From the NCBI GenBank assembly GCA_038233815.1, contig JBBSVE010000002.1, forward strand, positions 1 through 46,906: a stretch of 46,906 nucleotides of DNA, read 5' to 3'. This stretch comes from JBBSVE01 sp038233815. GTDB lineage: Bacteria > Pseudomonadota > Alphaproteobacteria > Rhodobacterales > Rhodobacteraceae. A program made the translations under genes and the position numbers. The notes below the pieces were generated by a model. That model ran no database searches. It saw only the letters and a list, made by a program, of their open reading frames with translations, and had not been told where the DNA came from. Position 1 is the stretch's first letter. Each line of letters opens with the position of its first letter. Below, piece by piece: positions 26,343 to 34,498 of this stretch.

Positions 26343-27091
26343 GCGGAGGCCTCCCGCAGCAGGGGCAGCGCGCGGGCCGCAGCGCGGGGCGCCAGACCGT
26401 AGAGAAGCACCGCCGGCCCCTCCACACCGTCCACGGCCTGCGCCAGCGTGGCGAGGGTGGCCGCGATCACGCGCTGATCAGGGCGGGAGACGTTGGCCAC
26501 CACGCTGACGGGCGTGTCCGGCGCCGCACCATGCATCATCATGCGGCCCTGAATGTAGCGCGCAGACCGCTTGCCCATGTAGATTGCGGCGACCTCGCCC
26601 GGCCGGGCCATGCCGCGCCAGTCCTGCTCGGCAAAGCCCGCCATTGCGTGGCCGGTGACAATGCGCAGCGCTGCGTTCCGGCCCCGGCAGGTCAGGGACT
26701 GGCCGATGGTCGCCGCAGCGACAGCCGCCGTGGTCAGGCCGGGGAGGATCGTGAAACCGAGCCCCGCAGCCTCCAGCGCCGCCATCTCCTCGTCCAGCCG
26801 CCCGAAGATCCCGCAATCGCCGCCCTTCAGCCGCACGACCCGCGCGCCGGTCGCAGCCCTCTCGACGAGGATCGCGTTGATCCGGGCCTGCGGGGTGGAG
26901 GCGCCGAAGCCCTCCTTGCCGACGTCGATCCGGGTTACATGGGCCGAAATCAGCGCCAGAACCTCCGCCCCGACGAGCCGGTCGTGGATCACCACCGCCG
27001 CCGCCTCGATCGCGCGCAGCGCGCCGAGCGTGAGGTGAGCGGCCGCCCCGGGGCCGGCGCCGACGAAGGTCGTGTTGGGTTCGGTCTGCAT
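26339..27091 (-). CDS. cobA: Uroporphyrinogen-III C-methyltransferase (SUMT only)
   Basis: A 250-residue enzyme that adds two methyl groups to uroporphyrinogen III, giving precorrin-2 for siroheme or cobalamin. FVGAGPGAAAHLTLGALRAI is the N-terminal SAM segment. The usual KGGDPF.FGRG block reads KGGDCGIFGRLDEE, and LPGLTTAAVAAATIG follows. There is no CysG-type dehydrogenase/ferrochelatase domain, so those activities must be encoded elsewhere. As first gene of the operon with cysI, its role here is siroheme supply. ATG 27091 follows GAGG; the longer reading to 27451 runs through the divergent regulator and is rejected. Confidence 0.93.
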   Translation of the reverse strand: MQTEPNTTFVGAGPGAAAHLTLGALRAIEAAAVVIHDRLVGAEVLALISAHVTRIDVGKEGFGASTPQARINAILVERAATGARVVRLKGGDCGIFGRLDEEMAALEAAGLGFTILPGLTTAAVAAATIGQSLTCRGRNAALRIVTGHAMAGFAEQDWRGMARPGEVAAIYMGKRSARYIQGRMMMHGAAPDTPVSVVANVSRPDQRVIAATLATLAQAVDGVEGPAVLLYGLAPRAAARALPLLREASA

Positions 27092-27227
27092 CGGCGCACC
27101 TCGTTCGCTGTTGGTCGACAATAGGATAATTTTCCGATCCAGCGCCAGAGGCCCTTGTGGATAAGAATATTGGACTATTAGAATGGATCTTGTGGAACGA
27201 TATCCCGATGACAGAGGATAGACCGGA
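27092..27227. promoter_or_regulatory. AT-rich divergent promoter region between cobA operon and lrp-type gene
   Basis: This 136-base region is much richer in A and T than its surroundings. GGATAA occurs at 27124 and 27159, and GGACTAT and GGATCTT follow, so several related steps could be binding sites for the adjacent Lrp-type regulator. No promoter matches both -35 and -10 consensus well enough to be placed exactly. Confidence 0.5.
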
Positions 27228-27689
27228 ATGGCGGCCCGACTGGACGATACCGACCGGAAAATCCTTGGCGAGCTGCAGACCGACGCGAGCCAGTCGCTCG
27301 ACGAGATCGCGCGTAAGGTCGGCTCCTCGAAGACACCCGTGTGGAACCGGATTCGCCGGATGCGGGAGGCGGGCGTGATCCTGCGCCAGACAGCCCTTCT
27401 GGATGCCGAGGCGCTGGGGCTCGAGGCCTGCTTCTTCGTGCTGATCCGCACGTCGGAGCATGAGGCGGACTGGCAGGCGCGTTTCCTGCATGCCCTGCGC
27501 GAACGCCCCGAGGTGATGGAGGCGCACCGCCTTGCTGGCGATATCGACTATATCCTGAAGGTCCGGGTGAAGAACGCCCGCGCCTACGACAGCTTCTATC
27601 AGGCGCTGATCTCCGAGGTGCGGGTGTTCAACGTGACGGCGCTTTTGTCGATGGAGGAGATCAAGGCCACGACCGCGCTGCCGCTCTGA
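27228..27689 (+). CDS. Lrp/AsnC family transcriptional regulator
   Basis: A 153-residue regulator: an N-terminal winged HTH (LDDTDRKILGELQTDAS, SSKTPVWNRIRRM; residues 5-50) and a C-terminal AsnC/RAM ligand-binding domain (65-145) with HRLAGDIDYILKVRV. It faces the cobA-cysI operon across 136 bases. This divergent layout suggests it controls that operon, possibly in response to a sulfur-containing amino acid; this is inference. ATG 27228 is the only start giving the standard N-terminus. Confidence 0.93.
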   Translation: MAARLDDTDRKILGELQTDASQSLDEIARKVGSSKTPVWNRIRRMREAGVILRQTALLDAEALGLEACFFVLIRTSEHEADWQARFLHALRERPEVMEAHRLAGDIDYILKVRVKNARAYDSFYQALISEVRVFNVTALLSMEEIKATTALPL

Positions 27690-27698
27690 CGTTTACTG

Positions 27699-28421
27699 TC
27701 AGGGGTAGACCCGCGCCACCCGCGCATGGACCGGCCACGTGACGGTCAGGCGACGCTCCGGCGCGCCCCAGACCTCGTCCAGATTGTGCAGGAAGGGCGT
27801 GACGATGTTGCCTTCCCCGGCCGCGACGGCGTGCTTGGTAGCGGACCATATGAGGATATAGGCGGTTAGTTCATCCAGCGACCAGTCGCGGGTGATGGAA
27901 AGGCGGGGCAGGGATTCCTCGCAGAACGGAAAGGCCCGCGTCCGGTAGCCTGCCTCGACATGGCGGCGGCCGTCGGGCCAGAACGCATGGATGTCGTGCC
28001 AGTAGAAACGGTCCAGCATCGCGCCGACGGGGCCGTCCATCGTGGGCACACCGTAGGAGGCGAGGGCGAGGACGGCATCGGGGCGCGCCACACGCCGGAC
28101 CTCGGCGTAAAAGGCGCCCAGATCGAACCAATGCGCGGCCTGCGCGGCAGTCACGAGATCGACGGACGCATCGGGAAGGCCGATCCTCTCCGCCGCCTCG
28201 ACGCGGTAGGTCACGCAGGCTTGCGGAGCGGCCTGCTTGATCTGATCCCCGCTTGGGTCCGTCGCGGTGACGCGGTCAAAGACATCGGCGAGCAGGATCG
28301 AGAGTTGCCAGCTGCCGCACCCGACATAAAGGGCGTGGCCGCCGCAGCGGTCCGAAAGCGCCTGTGCGAGTGCCGCCGGATAGGTCGGGCGGCTTGAGGC
28401 ATAGGCCGCGCCGCCGCTCAG
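27699..28421 (-). CDS. SAM-dependent methyltransferase-like gene without canonical start, possibly decaying
   Basis: Homology to class I SAM methyltransferases (the SGG..YA..RPTYPAAL, VTATDPSGDQI and VDLVTAAQAAHWFD type) runs from about 28430 to the stop at 27699. The frame begins right after the tpiA stop with no ATG, GTG or TTG before the conserved region; the first plausible codon is CTG at 28421. The only canonical start is GTG at 28214, which would remove motif I. Motif I itself reads LYVGCGSWQ where LDVGCGTGQ is usual, so the acidic residue and a loop glycine are gone. The rest is intact, with ITRDWSLDELTAYI near the end. Either a recently inactivated gene or one with a rare start; the gene could also be listed as 27699-28214. 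Confidence 0.6.
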   Translation of the reverse strand: MSGGAAYASSRPTYPAALAQALSDRCGGHALYVGCGSWQLSILLADVFDRVTATDPSGDQIKQAAPQACVTYRVEAAERIGLPDASVDLVTAAQAAHWFDLGAFYAEVRRVARPDAVLALASYGVPTMDGPVGAMLDRFYWHDIHAFWPDGRRHVEAGYRTRAFPFCEESLPRLSITRDWSLDELTAYILIWSATKHAVAAGEGNIVTPFLHNLDEVWGAPERRLTVTWPVHARVARVYP

Positions 28422-28463
28422 GAAATGGTTCTCGCAGCCCCCGGTCGGCGCCTGCCCAAAAAA

Positions 28464-29213
28464 TCAGGTGAGGGCGGAGACGATGGCGCCGAAATCTGCG
28501 GCCTTCAGGCTCGCCCCGCCCACCAGCGCCCCATCGACATTGGCGAGGGCGAAGATCTCCGCCGCGTTCGAGGGTTTCACCGACCCGCCGTAGAGGATGC
28601 GCATCTGGCCCGCATCCGAAAGGAACCGCCCCCGCAGGAGGCTGCGGATATGGGCATGGACCTCCGTGATCTGGTCCATCGTCGGCGTGCGTCCGGTGCC
28701 GATCGCCCAGACCGGCTCATAGGCCACGACCAGCCGGTCCGGCGCGCAGCCGTCCGGCAGCGCATGGGGCAGCGACCCGCCGATCCGTTGCGCGATAACG
28801 GCCAGCGTCTCGTCCGCGTCGCGCTCCTCAGCCGTCTCGCCCACGCAGACGATCGCGGTGAGGCCAGCAGCCAGCACCGCATGGGCCTTGGCCTGCACCA
28901 GAACGTCGCTTTCGGCGTGATCGCTCCGACGCTCGGAATGGCCGACGATGACGTGGGTGGCGCCAACATCGCGCAGCATCGCCGCAGACAGATCGCCGGT
29001 ATGCGCGCCGTGGCTTCCGGTATGGCAATCCTGCCCGCCGACCAGAAGCGCAGAGCCCTCCGCCATAGACGCCATCCGCGACAGGAGCGTGGCCGGCGGG
29101 CACAAGAGCATGTCGCAAAGCGGCGCCGGCAGATCGTCCAGAAGCGCCGACACCTCCGCAAGGTCGGCCTTCGTCCCGTTCATCTTCCAGTTTCCGGCCA
29201 CCATACGACGCAT
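28464..29213 (-). CDS. tpiA: Triosephosphate isomerase
   Basis: A 249-residue glycolytic enzyme interconverting dihydroxyacetone phosphate and glyceraldehyde 3-phosphate. Catalytic residues are visible in GNWKMNG (K10), VIVGHSERR (His) and VAYEPVWAIGTG (Glu), with the phosphate-gripping YGGSV and GGAS loops near the end. Start ATG 29213 has AAGGA about 9 bases upstream. It follows the Fe-S carrier gene by 31 bases on the same strand. Its stop is directly followed by six Ts, without a clear hairpin. Confidence 0.97.
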   Translation of the reverse strand: MRRMVAGNWKMNGTKADLAEVSALLDDLPAPLCDMLLCPPATLLSRMASMAEGSALLVGGQDCHTGSHGAHTGDLSAAMLRDVGATHVIVGHSERRSDHAESDVLVQAKAHAVLAAGLTAIVCVGETAEERDADETLAVIAQRIGGSLPHALPDGCAPDRLVVAYEPVWAIGTGRTPTMDQITEVHAHIRSLLRGRFLSDAGQMRILYGGSVKPSNAAEIFALANVDGALVGGASLKAADFGAIVSALT

Positions 29214-29244
29214 CGGAAAGTCCTTTCGGGGGAGGGCAGACGGA

Positions 29245-29595
29245 TCAGGCGTCGCGGAACTTGATCGATTCGCCGCAGCCGCAAGCCTCGGCCACGTTCG
29301 GATTGCGGAACTTGAAGCCCGATTCCAAGAGCGTCGTCTCGTAGTCGATCTCGGTCCCGATCAGAAACATCTGCGCCATGGGCGCGATCATCACGCGGGC
29401 GCCGTCCTGCTCCACCGTCTCGTCCATCGGATTGACCGAGGAGACGTAGTCCATGGTGTATTCCATGCCCGCGCAGCCGCCTTTCTTCACGCCGATCCTG
29501 AGGCCGGACGACCCCTCCCGCGCCATCAGGCGCGCGATCTGGCGGGTGGCGGACGGGGTGAGGGTCACGGCGGCCTTGCCGGGAATGCCGAACAT
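29245..29595 (-). CDS. A-type iron-sulfur carrier protein (HesB/IscA/ErpA family)
   Basis: A 116-residue A-type carrier delivering Fe-S clusters to target enzymes. The three cluster cysteines are C41 (KKGGCAGMEY), C105 and C107 (EACGCGES). Which subtype (SufA, IscA or ErpA) cannot be fixed from sequence alone. ATG 29595 has an AAGGATAG site; the earlier in-frame ATG at 29616 lies in the acetyltransferase stop region. It follows sufT and the acetyltransferase, fitting a SUF-type assembly context. Confidence 0.93.
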   Translation of the reverse strand: MFGIPGKAAVTLTPSATRQIARLMAREGSSGLRIGVKKGGCAGMEYTMDYVSSVNPMDETVEQDGARVMIAPMAQMFLIGTEIDYETTLLESGFKFRNPNVAEACGCGESIKFRDA

Positions 29596-29615
29596 GAGTC
29601 TATCCTTTCGGGACA

Positions 29616-30224
29616 TTATCCTTTCGGATGCGCATCCAATATAGGCGCCGGGGACCGCACGCTCAAGATGCGTGCGGGGTTGCCCGCGACCGTGGCATGG
29701 GCCGGGACATCGCGGGTGACGATCGCGCCGGCCCCGATGATGGCGCCGTCGCCCACGCTCACGCCAGGAAGGACGATGGCACCGCCGCCGATCCAGACAT
29801 CCGCCCCGATGGTGATGGGACGGCCCCATTCGGCCATGGTCGCGCGCGTCGCCGCATCGCGCGGATGGTCGGCGGTGAGGATCTGGACGGACGGTCCGAT
29901 CTGCGTGCGCGCGCCGATGCGGATCTCGCACACGTCGAGCATCACGGCATTGTAGTTCACGAAACAGCCGGGGCCGAAGTGGATGTGGCAGCCGTAATCG
30001 ACGAAGAACGGCGGCCGGATCACCGCGCCGTTCCGGGTGCCGAGCAGCGCGTCGAGCACCTCGCCCCGCGAATCGTCGCCGTAGAGGCTCGCCGCGTGAT
30101 CGCGCATCAACCGCTGCGCGCGTTTGCGCATCGCGACCAGATCCGCGTCGCCCGGATCGTAGGGCGCGCCCGCCAGCATCCGCTCCCGCTCCGTCTCCGC
30201 GAGGGCGGGTTCGGTGGCGATCAC
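29616..30224 (-). CDS. Sugar O-acetyltransferase (hexapeptide repeat)
   Basis: A 202-residue left-handed beta-helix acetyltransferase resembling maltose/galactoside O-acetyltransferases: N-terminal ERERMLAGAPYDPGDADLV, then hexapeptide repeats with the catalytic-type histidine in LTADHPRDAATR, ending IGGGAIVLPGVSVGDGAIIG and VAGNPARIL. It acetylates a sugar or similar acceptor with acetyl-CoA; the acceptor is unknown. The start is GTG 30224, which overlaps the sufT stop as GTGA. The next in-frame ATG would lose the first conserved block. The gene lies between two Fe-S genes although nothing in the protein suggests a Fe-S role. Confidence 0.93.
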   Translation of the reverse strand: MIATEPALAETERERMLAGAPYDPGDADLVAMRKRAQRLMRDHAASLYGDDSRGEVLDALLGTRNGAVIRPPFFVDYGCHIHFGPGCFVNYNAVMLDVCEIRIGARTQIGPSVQILTADHPRDAATRATMAEWGRPITIGADVWIGGGAIVLPGVSVGDGAIIGAGAIVTRDVPAHATVAGNPARILSVRSPAPILDAHPKG

Positions 30225-30583
30225 ATGAACCCCAGTTCGAGGCGGGCTTCCTCCGACATCATCTCCATCCCCCAGGGCGGATCGAACGTCATGCCGACAT
30301 TGACCTGCTTCACGCCCGCCAGCGGCTCCACCGCATCGGCGACCCAGCCCGGCATTTCGCCCGCGACGGGACAGCCAGGCGCGGTGAGGGTCATCGTGAT
30401 TTCGACCTCGTTCGCGTCCGAGATGTCGATCGTGTAGACCAACCCCAGATCGTAGATATTGACCGGGATCTCCGGGTCGTAGACCGACCGGCACGCCTCG
30501 ACCACCTGGTCATAGAGCGGATGGTCAGTGGAGGACGCCGGGATCAGCGGCGCGCCCTCGGTCAGCTCGTGCTGCTGGTTCAT
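30221..30583 (-). CDS. sufT: Fe-S cluster assembly protein SufT (MIP18/DUF59 family)
   Basis: A 120-residue MIP18-family protein with DPEIPVNIYDLGLVYTIDI and MTLTAPGCPVAGEMP; the conserved Cys is in APGCP. SufT-type proteins assist Fe-S cluster maturation. The ATG at 30583 has GAGG upstream. The rest of a suf operon is not in the window, so this may be the tail of one or a detached unit. It is the first of the sufT-acetyltransferase-carrier-tpiA run. Confidence 0.93.
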   Translation of the reverse strand: MNQQHELTEGAPLIPASSTDHPLYDQVVEACRSVYDPEIPVNIYDLGLVYTIDISDANEVEITMTLTAPGCPVAGEMPGWVADAVEPLAGVKQVNVGMTFDPPWGMEMMSEEARLELGFM

Positions 30584-30602
30584 GGCCTCACATCCTCTAT
30601 TC

Positions 30603-30620
30603 CGAGAGAATATATAGGGA
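30603..30620 (-). promoter_or_regulatory. Possible -10 region for sufT
   Basis: On the minus strand an AT-rich CCCTATATATTCTCTC stretch lies about 25-35 bases before the sufT ATG. TATATT is close to a -10 hexamer, but no good -35 is found, so the site may need an activator. Confidence 0.3.
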
Positions 30621-30644
30621 TTGCGGGGCCAGCCGTCCAGCCCG

Positions 30645-31711
30645 TCACGCCCGGCGTCCGCGCAATGCAGCAGTGGCGGCCATCAGGACGGCCATCGTCT
30701 CCAGTGCTATGGGCAGAAGGCACGCCAGCAGCATCAGACCGGACACCGCGCGCAGCAGCAAGCGCCGGGGGCCAGAGAGGTTCACCCGCTCCCGCACGAA
30801 GCAGAGGCCGCAGAGGTAGAAGGTCAGCGCCACCGCCACCGCAAGATCGCCTGACCGGAAGCTCGCCTGCGCCTCCCCGGTCAGGATGTCGAACAGCACG
30901 GCGAACCCCGCACCCGCTGCGGCGGCGCCGGCGAAGATCGCGACATGACCGTAGCCCCAGCGAAGGTGCGCGCGAGCTCCCGGCTTTGCAGGTGCTCGTC
31001 CCGGGTGAAATAGAACCACCACATCGAAAATGTGATGACGAGGGCCGTGAGGCTAAACTCTGCGAGGCCGAGGTCGAAGGGCTGCGTCTCCACCGCCGCC
31101 CGGATCGCGGAGGAGGTGGAGAGGAGCGATTCGCCCAGCACGATGATGATCAGCAGGCCATACCGCTCCATGATATGATGCAGGCGCCAGGCTTTAAGGC
31201 CCGCGCGCTCCGCGAGCATCGGCACTGCGATCTCCAGCAGGCCGCCGATCACGAAGAGCGCGACGGTCACGGTGCCCCACGCCAGCGGCAAAAGGACAAG
31301 CGCGCACCACCAGATCTGCACCAGCGCGATCCCCAGCGCATAACGGCGCGCACTGGCCGCGTGCCGCGCATCCCGGCCGCCGCGCTGAGCCAGAGCCGGA
31401 TCATTGCGAGCCGCGTGACGATGTAGCCGCCGACGATCAGGCCGAGCGAATGACGCGTGAAGAAGGCAGGCACGCCCCCGGCCATGGTGAGCGCGCCGGC
31501 GATCAAGACGAATGTGGCCACGCGGAACGGCACGCTGCCGTCGTCATAGGCGGAAGCGAACCACGTGTCGTTCATCCACGCCCACCAGATGCGCGATGGC
31601 GATCACGGTGGCGAGGTCGAGGAACAGTTCCAGCGTGGTCGAGACCCGGTGATGTTCGCCGGGGTCTTTGGGGCTCAGGGGATCGATCGCGGATGCCATC
31701 GTCATGCTCAT
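30645..31711 (-). pseudogene. Low-temperature-requirement protein A (LtrA) pseudogene
   Basis: Residues of an LtrA-family multispanning membrane protein occur in four pieces that change frame. From ATG 31711: MASAIDPLSPKDPGEHHR and STTLELFLDLATVIAIAH, after which about 40 family residues are missing. The next piece is MNDTWFASAYDDGSVPFRVA (ORF from 31575), then ARRYALGIALVQIWWCALV in another frame, then RWGYGHVAIFAGAAAAGAG in a third, ending at 30645. At least three disruptions (one deletion with frameshift, two small indels) are needed. LtrA's function is not well defined. The fragments are otherwise well conserved, so decay is fairly recent. Sequencing error could explain the small indels but not the 40-residue loss. 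Confidence 0.85.
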
Positions 31712-31827
31712 GTCAGCGCGTTAAGCATTTCGACGCAAGCATCGGGGAAATCATCCGGCGATCGGCAATGTCGGATGCGGGAGGGACCGGCAACGCCGAA
31801 TGATTGGCCCGCCGCGCACTGGACCGT

Positions 31828-32349
31828 TCAGAACGGGATCTCGTCGTCCATGTCGGACCGGCCGCCGCCGCCCTCTGATCCGCCCCCGCGATTGTAGCCG
31901 CCCGAGGAGGAGGAGCCGCCGCCGCCCTCATATCCGCCGCGGTCGTCGGAATACCCTCCGCCGCCACCCCCGCCGCCGCCGCCCGAACCGCCGTCGTTGC
32001 GACCCCCGAGCATCGTCATTGTGGACCGGAACGGGCGCAGCACCACCTCGGTCGTGTATTTGTCAGCCCCGCTCTGGTCCTGCCATTTCCGCGTCTCGAT
32101 CTGGCCCTCGAGATAGACGGTGGAGCCCTTCTTCAGATATTGCTCGGCGACCTTCACAAGGTTCTCGTCGAAGATCGCGACCGAGTGCCATTCGGTCCGC
32201 TCCTTGCGCTCTCCCGACGCCTTGTCGCGCCAGTTTTCGGACGTGGCGACGCGGAGGTTGCAGACCTTGCCGCCGTTCTGGAACGACCGGACCTCCGGGT
32301 CGCGGCCGAGATTTCCGACGATGATGACCTTGTTGACCGATCCAGCCAT
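31828..32349 (-). CDS. ssb: Single-stranded DNA-binding protein
   Basis: A 173-residue SSB with an N-terminal OB fold (MAGSVNKVIIVGNLGRDPEV, NLRVATSENWRDK) to about 112, a glycine-rich linker with a run of ten glycines coded by CCG/CCC-type repeats, and the acidic tip DMDDEIPF that binds partner proteins. ATG 32349 has GGAGG before it. The upstream in-frame reading to 32925 belongs to the opposite-strand lytic transglycosylase region. Confidence 0.97.
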   Translation of the reverse strand: MAGSVNKVIIVGNLGRDPEVRSFQNGGKVCNLRVATSENWRDKASGERKERTEWHSVAIFDENLVKVAEQYLKKGSTVYLEGQIETRKWQDQSGADKYTTEVVLRPFRSTMTMLGGRNDGGSGGGGGGGGGGYSDDRGGYEGGGGSSSSGGYNRGGGSEGGGGRSDMDDEIPF

Positions 32350-32533
32350 GTGACCCTCCGATGAGACGAGTGTGCGGCCCCGAAGGGCACCCGCACACCC
32401 CGATGCGGCGATCTGGTTAGCATGGTTGAACGGACCCCGCACCCCCTTTGACGCGCCCGCTCCTGAGGGGGTGGCGGGGACCGCGCCCTTTCGGTAACCT
32501 TTGCCGCAACGGAGAGGGGACGGAGGCCAGCCC

Positions 32534-33124
32534 ATGCGCATCTTGCGGACCGCGATCCTCGCCGCCACGTCGCTGGCCATTCCCCTTGCGGCGCAGGCGG
32601 ACGGGATCGTTTTTGGCGGCTCCAAGACCCGCAACGTGATCTTCAAGTCGCAAACGAAGCTGCTCGACAGTCGGCTTTCCAAGCAATACGCCGATTCCGT
32701 CCGGCTCCAGCCCAAGCGCGCCAAGGGCAGCGAATCGGTCGCGACTTTTTCGGGGCGGTATCGCGGCGTGCATCTCGCGACCGCGCGGGCCGCCGCGCGC
32801 AAGCATGCGGTGCCTGAGGATCTGTTCCTCCGTCTCGTGCAGCAGGAATCGGGCTGGAACCCCGGGGCGGTCTCTCTCAAGGGCGCCACCGGGCTTGCGC
32901 AACTGATGCCGGACACGGCGCGCATCCTGGGCGTTGACCTGCTCGATCCGGGGCAGAACCTCGAAGGCGGGGCGCGCTACCTGCGGATGATGTACGATCG
33001 CTTCGGCAGCTGGCGTCTGGCGCTTGCCGCCTACAACGCTGGCCCGGGCGCGGTGGAGAAAAGCGACGGCATCCCGCCCTACGACGAGACGAAGAACTAC
33101 GTCCTCGCCATCATGGGCGGTTGA
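32534..33124 (+). CDS. Lytic murein transglycosylase (SLT domain)
   Basis: A 196-residue periplasmic enzyme cleaving peptidoglycan glycan strands. The signal peptide MRILRTAILAATSLAIPLAAQA leads to cleavage before DG. The GH23 SLT fold has the catalytic glutamate E105 in LVQQESGWNPGAVS, then KGATGLAQLMPDTA and LALAAYNAGPGAV. ATG 32534 has a GGAGG site 7 bases away. Divergent from ssb, convergent with serS (8-base gap). Confidence 0.93.
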   Translation: MRILRTAILAATSLAIPLAAQADGIVFGGSKTRNVIFKSQTKLLDSRLSKQYADSVRLQPKRAKGSESVATFSGRYRGVHLATARAAARKHAVPEDLFLRLVQQESGWNPGAVSLKGATGLAQLMPDTARILGVDLLDPGQNLEGGARYLRMMYDRFGSWRLALAAYNAGPGAVEKSDGIPPYDETKNYVLAIMGG

Positions 33125-33132
33125 AGGCCCGC

Positions 33133-34422
33133 CTAGCGCAGCAACCCGTCGGCACCGATCCGCGTGGCGCCGCGCAGCCACGGACGCAGCGCCTCCGGCA
33201 GATCGACGGAGCCGTCCGCCTGCTGCCCGTTCTCCAGCACCGCGATCAGGCAGCGGCCGACGGCGAGGCCCGAGCCGTTCAGCGTATGCACGAACGCGGG
33301 CTTGGCCCCCGCCGGGCGGTAGCGCGCATTCATCCGCCGCGCCTGAAAATCGCCGCAGAGCGAGACCGAGCTGATTTCCCGGTAGCAATCCTGACCCGGC
33401 AACCAGACCTCCAGATCGTGGGTCCGCACCGCCCCGAACCCCATGTCGCCAGCCGAAAGCAGCATCACCCGGTAGGGCAGGCCCAGCTTTTGCAGGATCG
33501 CCTCGGCGCAACCCGTCATGCGGTCGTGTTCGGCGGCGCTGTGTTCGGGCGTGGTGATCGACACCATCTCCACCTTCTCGAACTGGTGCTGGCGCAGCAT
33601 CCCGGACGTGTCCTTGCCGGCAGACCCCGCCTCCGACCGGAAGCATTGCGTGTGCGCGGTCAGGCGGATCGGGAGGGCGGCCTCCTCCAGCATCTCGCCC
33701 GCGACGCTGTTGGTCAGCGTGACCTCGGAGGTGGGGATCAGCCACCAGCCGTCGGTCGTTCGGTAGCTGTCCTCGGCGAACTTGGGCAACTGGTTGGTGC
33801 CGACCATCGCCTCGTCGCGGACCAGAACGGGAGTCCAGGTCTCCGCCAACCCATGCTCCTCGACATGGGTGTCGAGCATGAACTGCCCCAGCGCGCGATG
33901 CAGGCGGGCCATGGCGCCCCGCAGGACCACGAAGCGCGTGCCCGACAGCCGGGCGGCGGTGGCGAAATCCAAGCCGGGGATGGCGGCCGCGATCTGGTAG
34001 TGCTCCAGCGGATCGAAGGCCAGATCGCGGGGCGTGCCCCAGCGACGCAGTTCCCGGTTGGACTGCTCATCCGGACCGTCGGGAATATCATCCGCCGCGA
34101 TGTTGGGCAGGGTCAGGAGGAGGTCAAGCAGGGCCGCATCCTCGGCACCAGCCTCGGCGGTCAGGCGGGCGGCCTCTTCCTTGCGCTCCACCGACAACAG
34201 ACGCAGTCGATTGAACTCCAGATCGTCGCCCGCGGCCTTGGCCCCGCCGGCCTCGCGTGCGGCAGCATTCTGGGCAGCGGCTTCGGATTCGGCCTCCGCG
34301 ATCTTGGCGCGGCGGTCGCGGTCGCGTTCGAGGATCGCGTCGGCCTGCGGCGGAAGGCCGCGCCGGGCCAGCGCCGCGTCGAAGGCGGCCGGATTGTCGC
34401 GGATCGCGCGGATATCGTGCAT
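33133..34422 (-). CDS. serS: Serine-tRNA ligase
   Basis: A 429-residue class II synthetase charging tRNA-Ser and tRNA-Sec. The N-terminal coiled-coil arm (residues 30-95, rich in Glu/Ala/Arg) contacts the long variable arm of the tRNA. Motif 2 is in CFRSEAGSAGKDTSGMLRQH and motif 3 in LNGSGLAVGRCLIAVLEN, with TSEVTLTNSV for serine binding. ATG 34422 has GGGAGG before it. Length is normal. Confidence 0.97.
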   Translation of the reverse strand: MHDIRAIRDNPAAFDAALARRGLPPQADAILERDRDRRAKIAEAESEAAAQNAAAREAGGAKAAGDDLEFNRLRLLSVERKEEAARLTAEAGAEDAALLDLLLTLPNIAADDIPDGPDEQSNRELRRWGTPRDLAFDPLEHYQIAAAIPGLDFATAARLSGTRFVVLRGAMARLHRALGQFMLDTHVEEHGLAETWTPVLVRDEAMVGTNQLPKFAEDSYRTTDGWWLIPTSEVTLTNSVAGEMLEEAALPIRLTAHTQCFRSEAGSAGKDTSGMLRQHQFEKVEMVSITTPEHSAAEHDRMTGCAEAILQKLGLPYRVMLLSAGDMGFGAVRTHDLEVWLPGQDCYREISSVSLCGDFQARRMNARYRPAGAKPAFVHTLNGSGLAVGRCLIAVLENGQQADGSVDLPEALRPWLRGATRIGADGLLR

Positions 34423-34498
34423 CGGGGCCTCCCGGGGGCAGGGTTCGCGACCGATATGCCCGATCGGCGCGCGGAGGGAAACCGCCAAACCGAACGCC

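Noticed and set aside
31950..31990. A CCG/CCC-rich run that looks like a microsatellite
   Set aside because: It is the codon run for the glycine-rich linker of SSB and needs no separate explanation.
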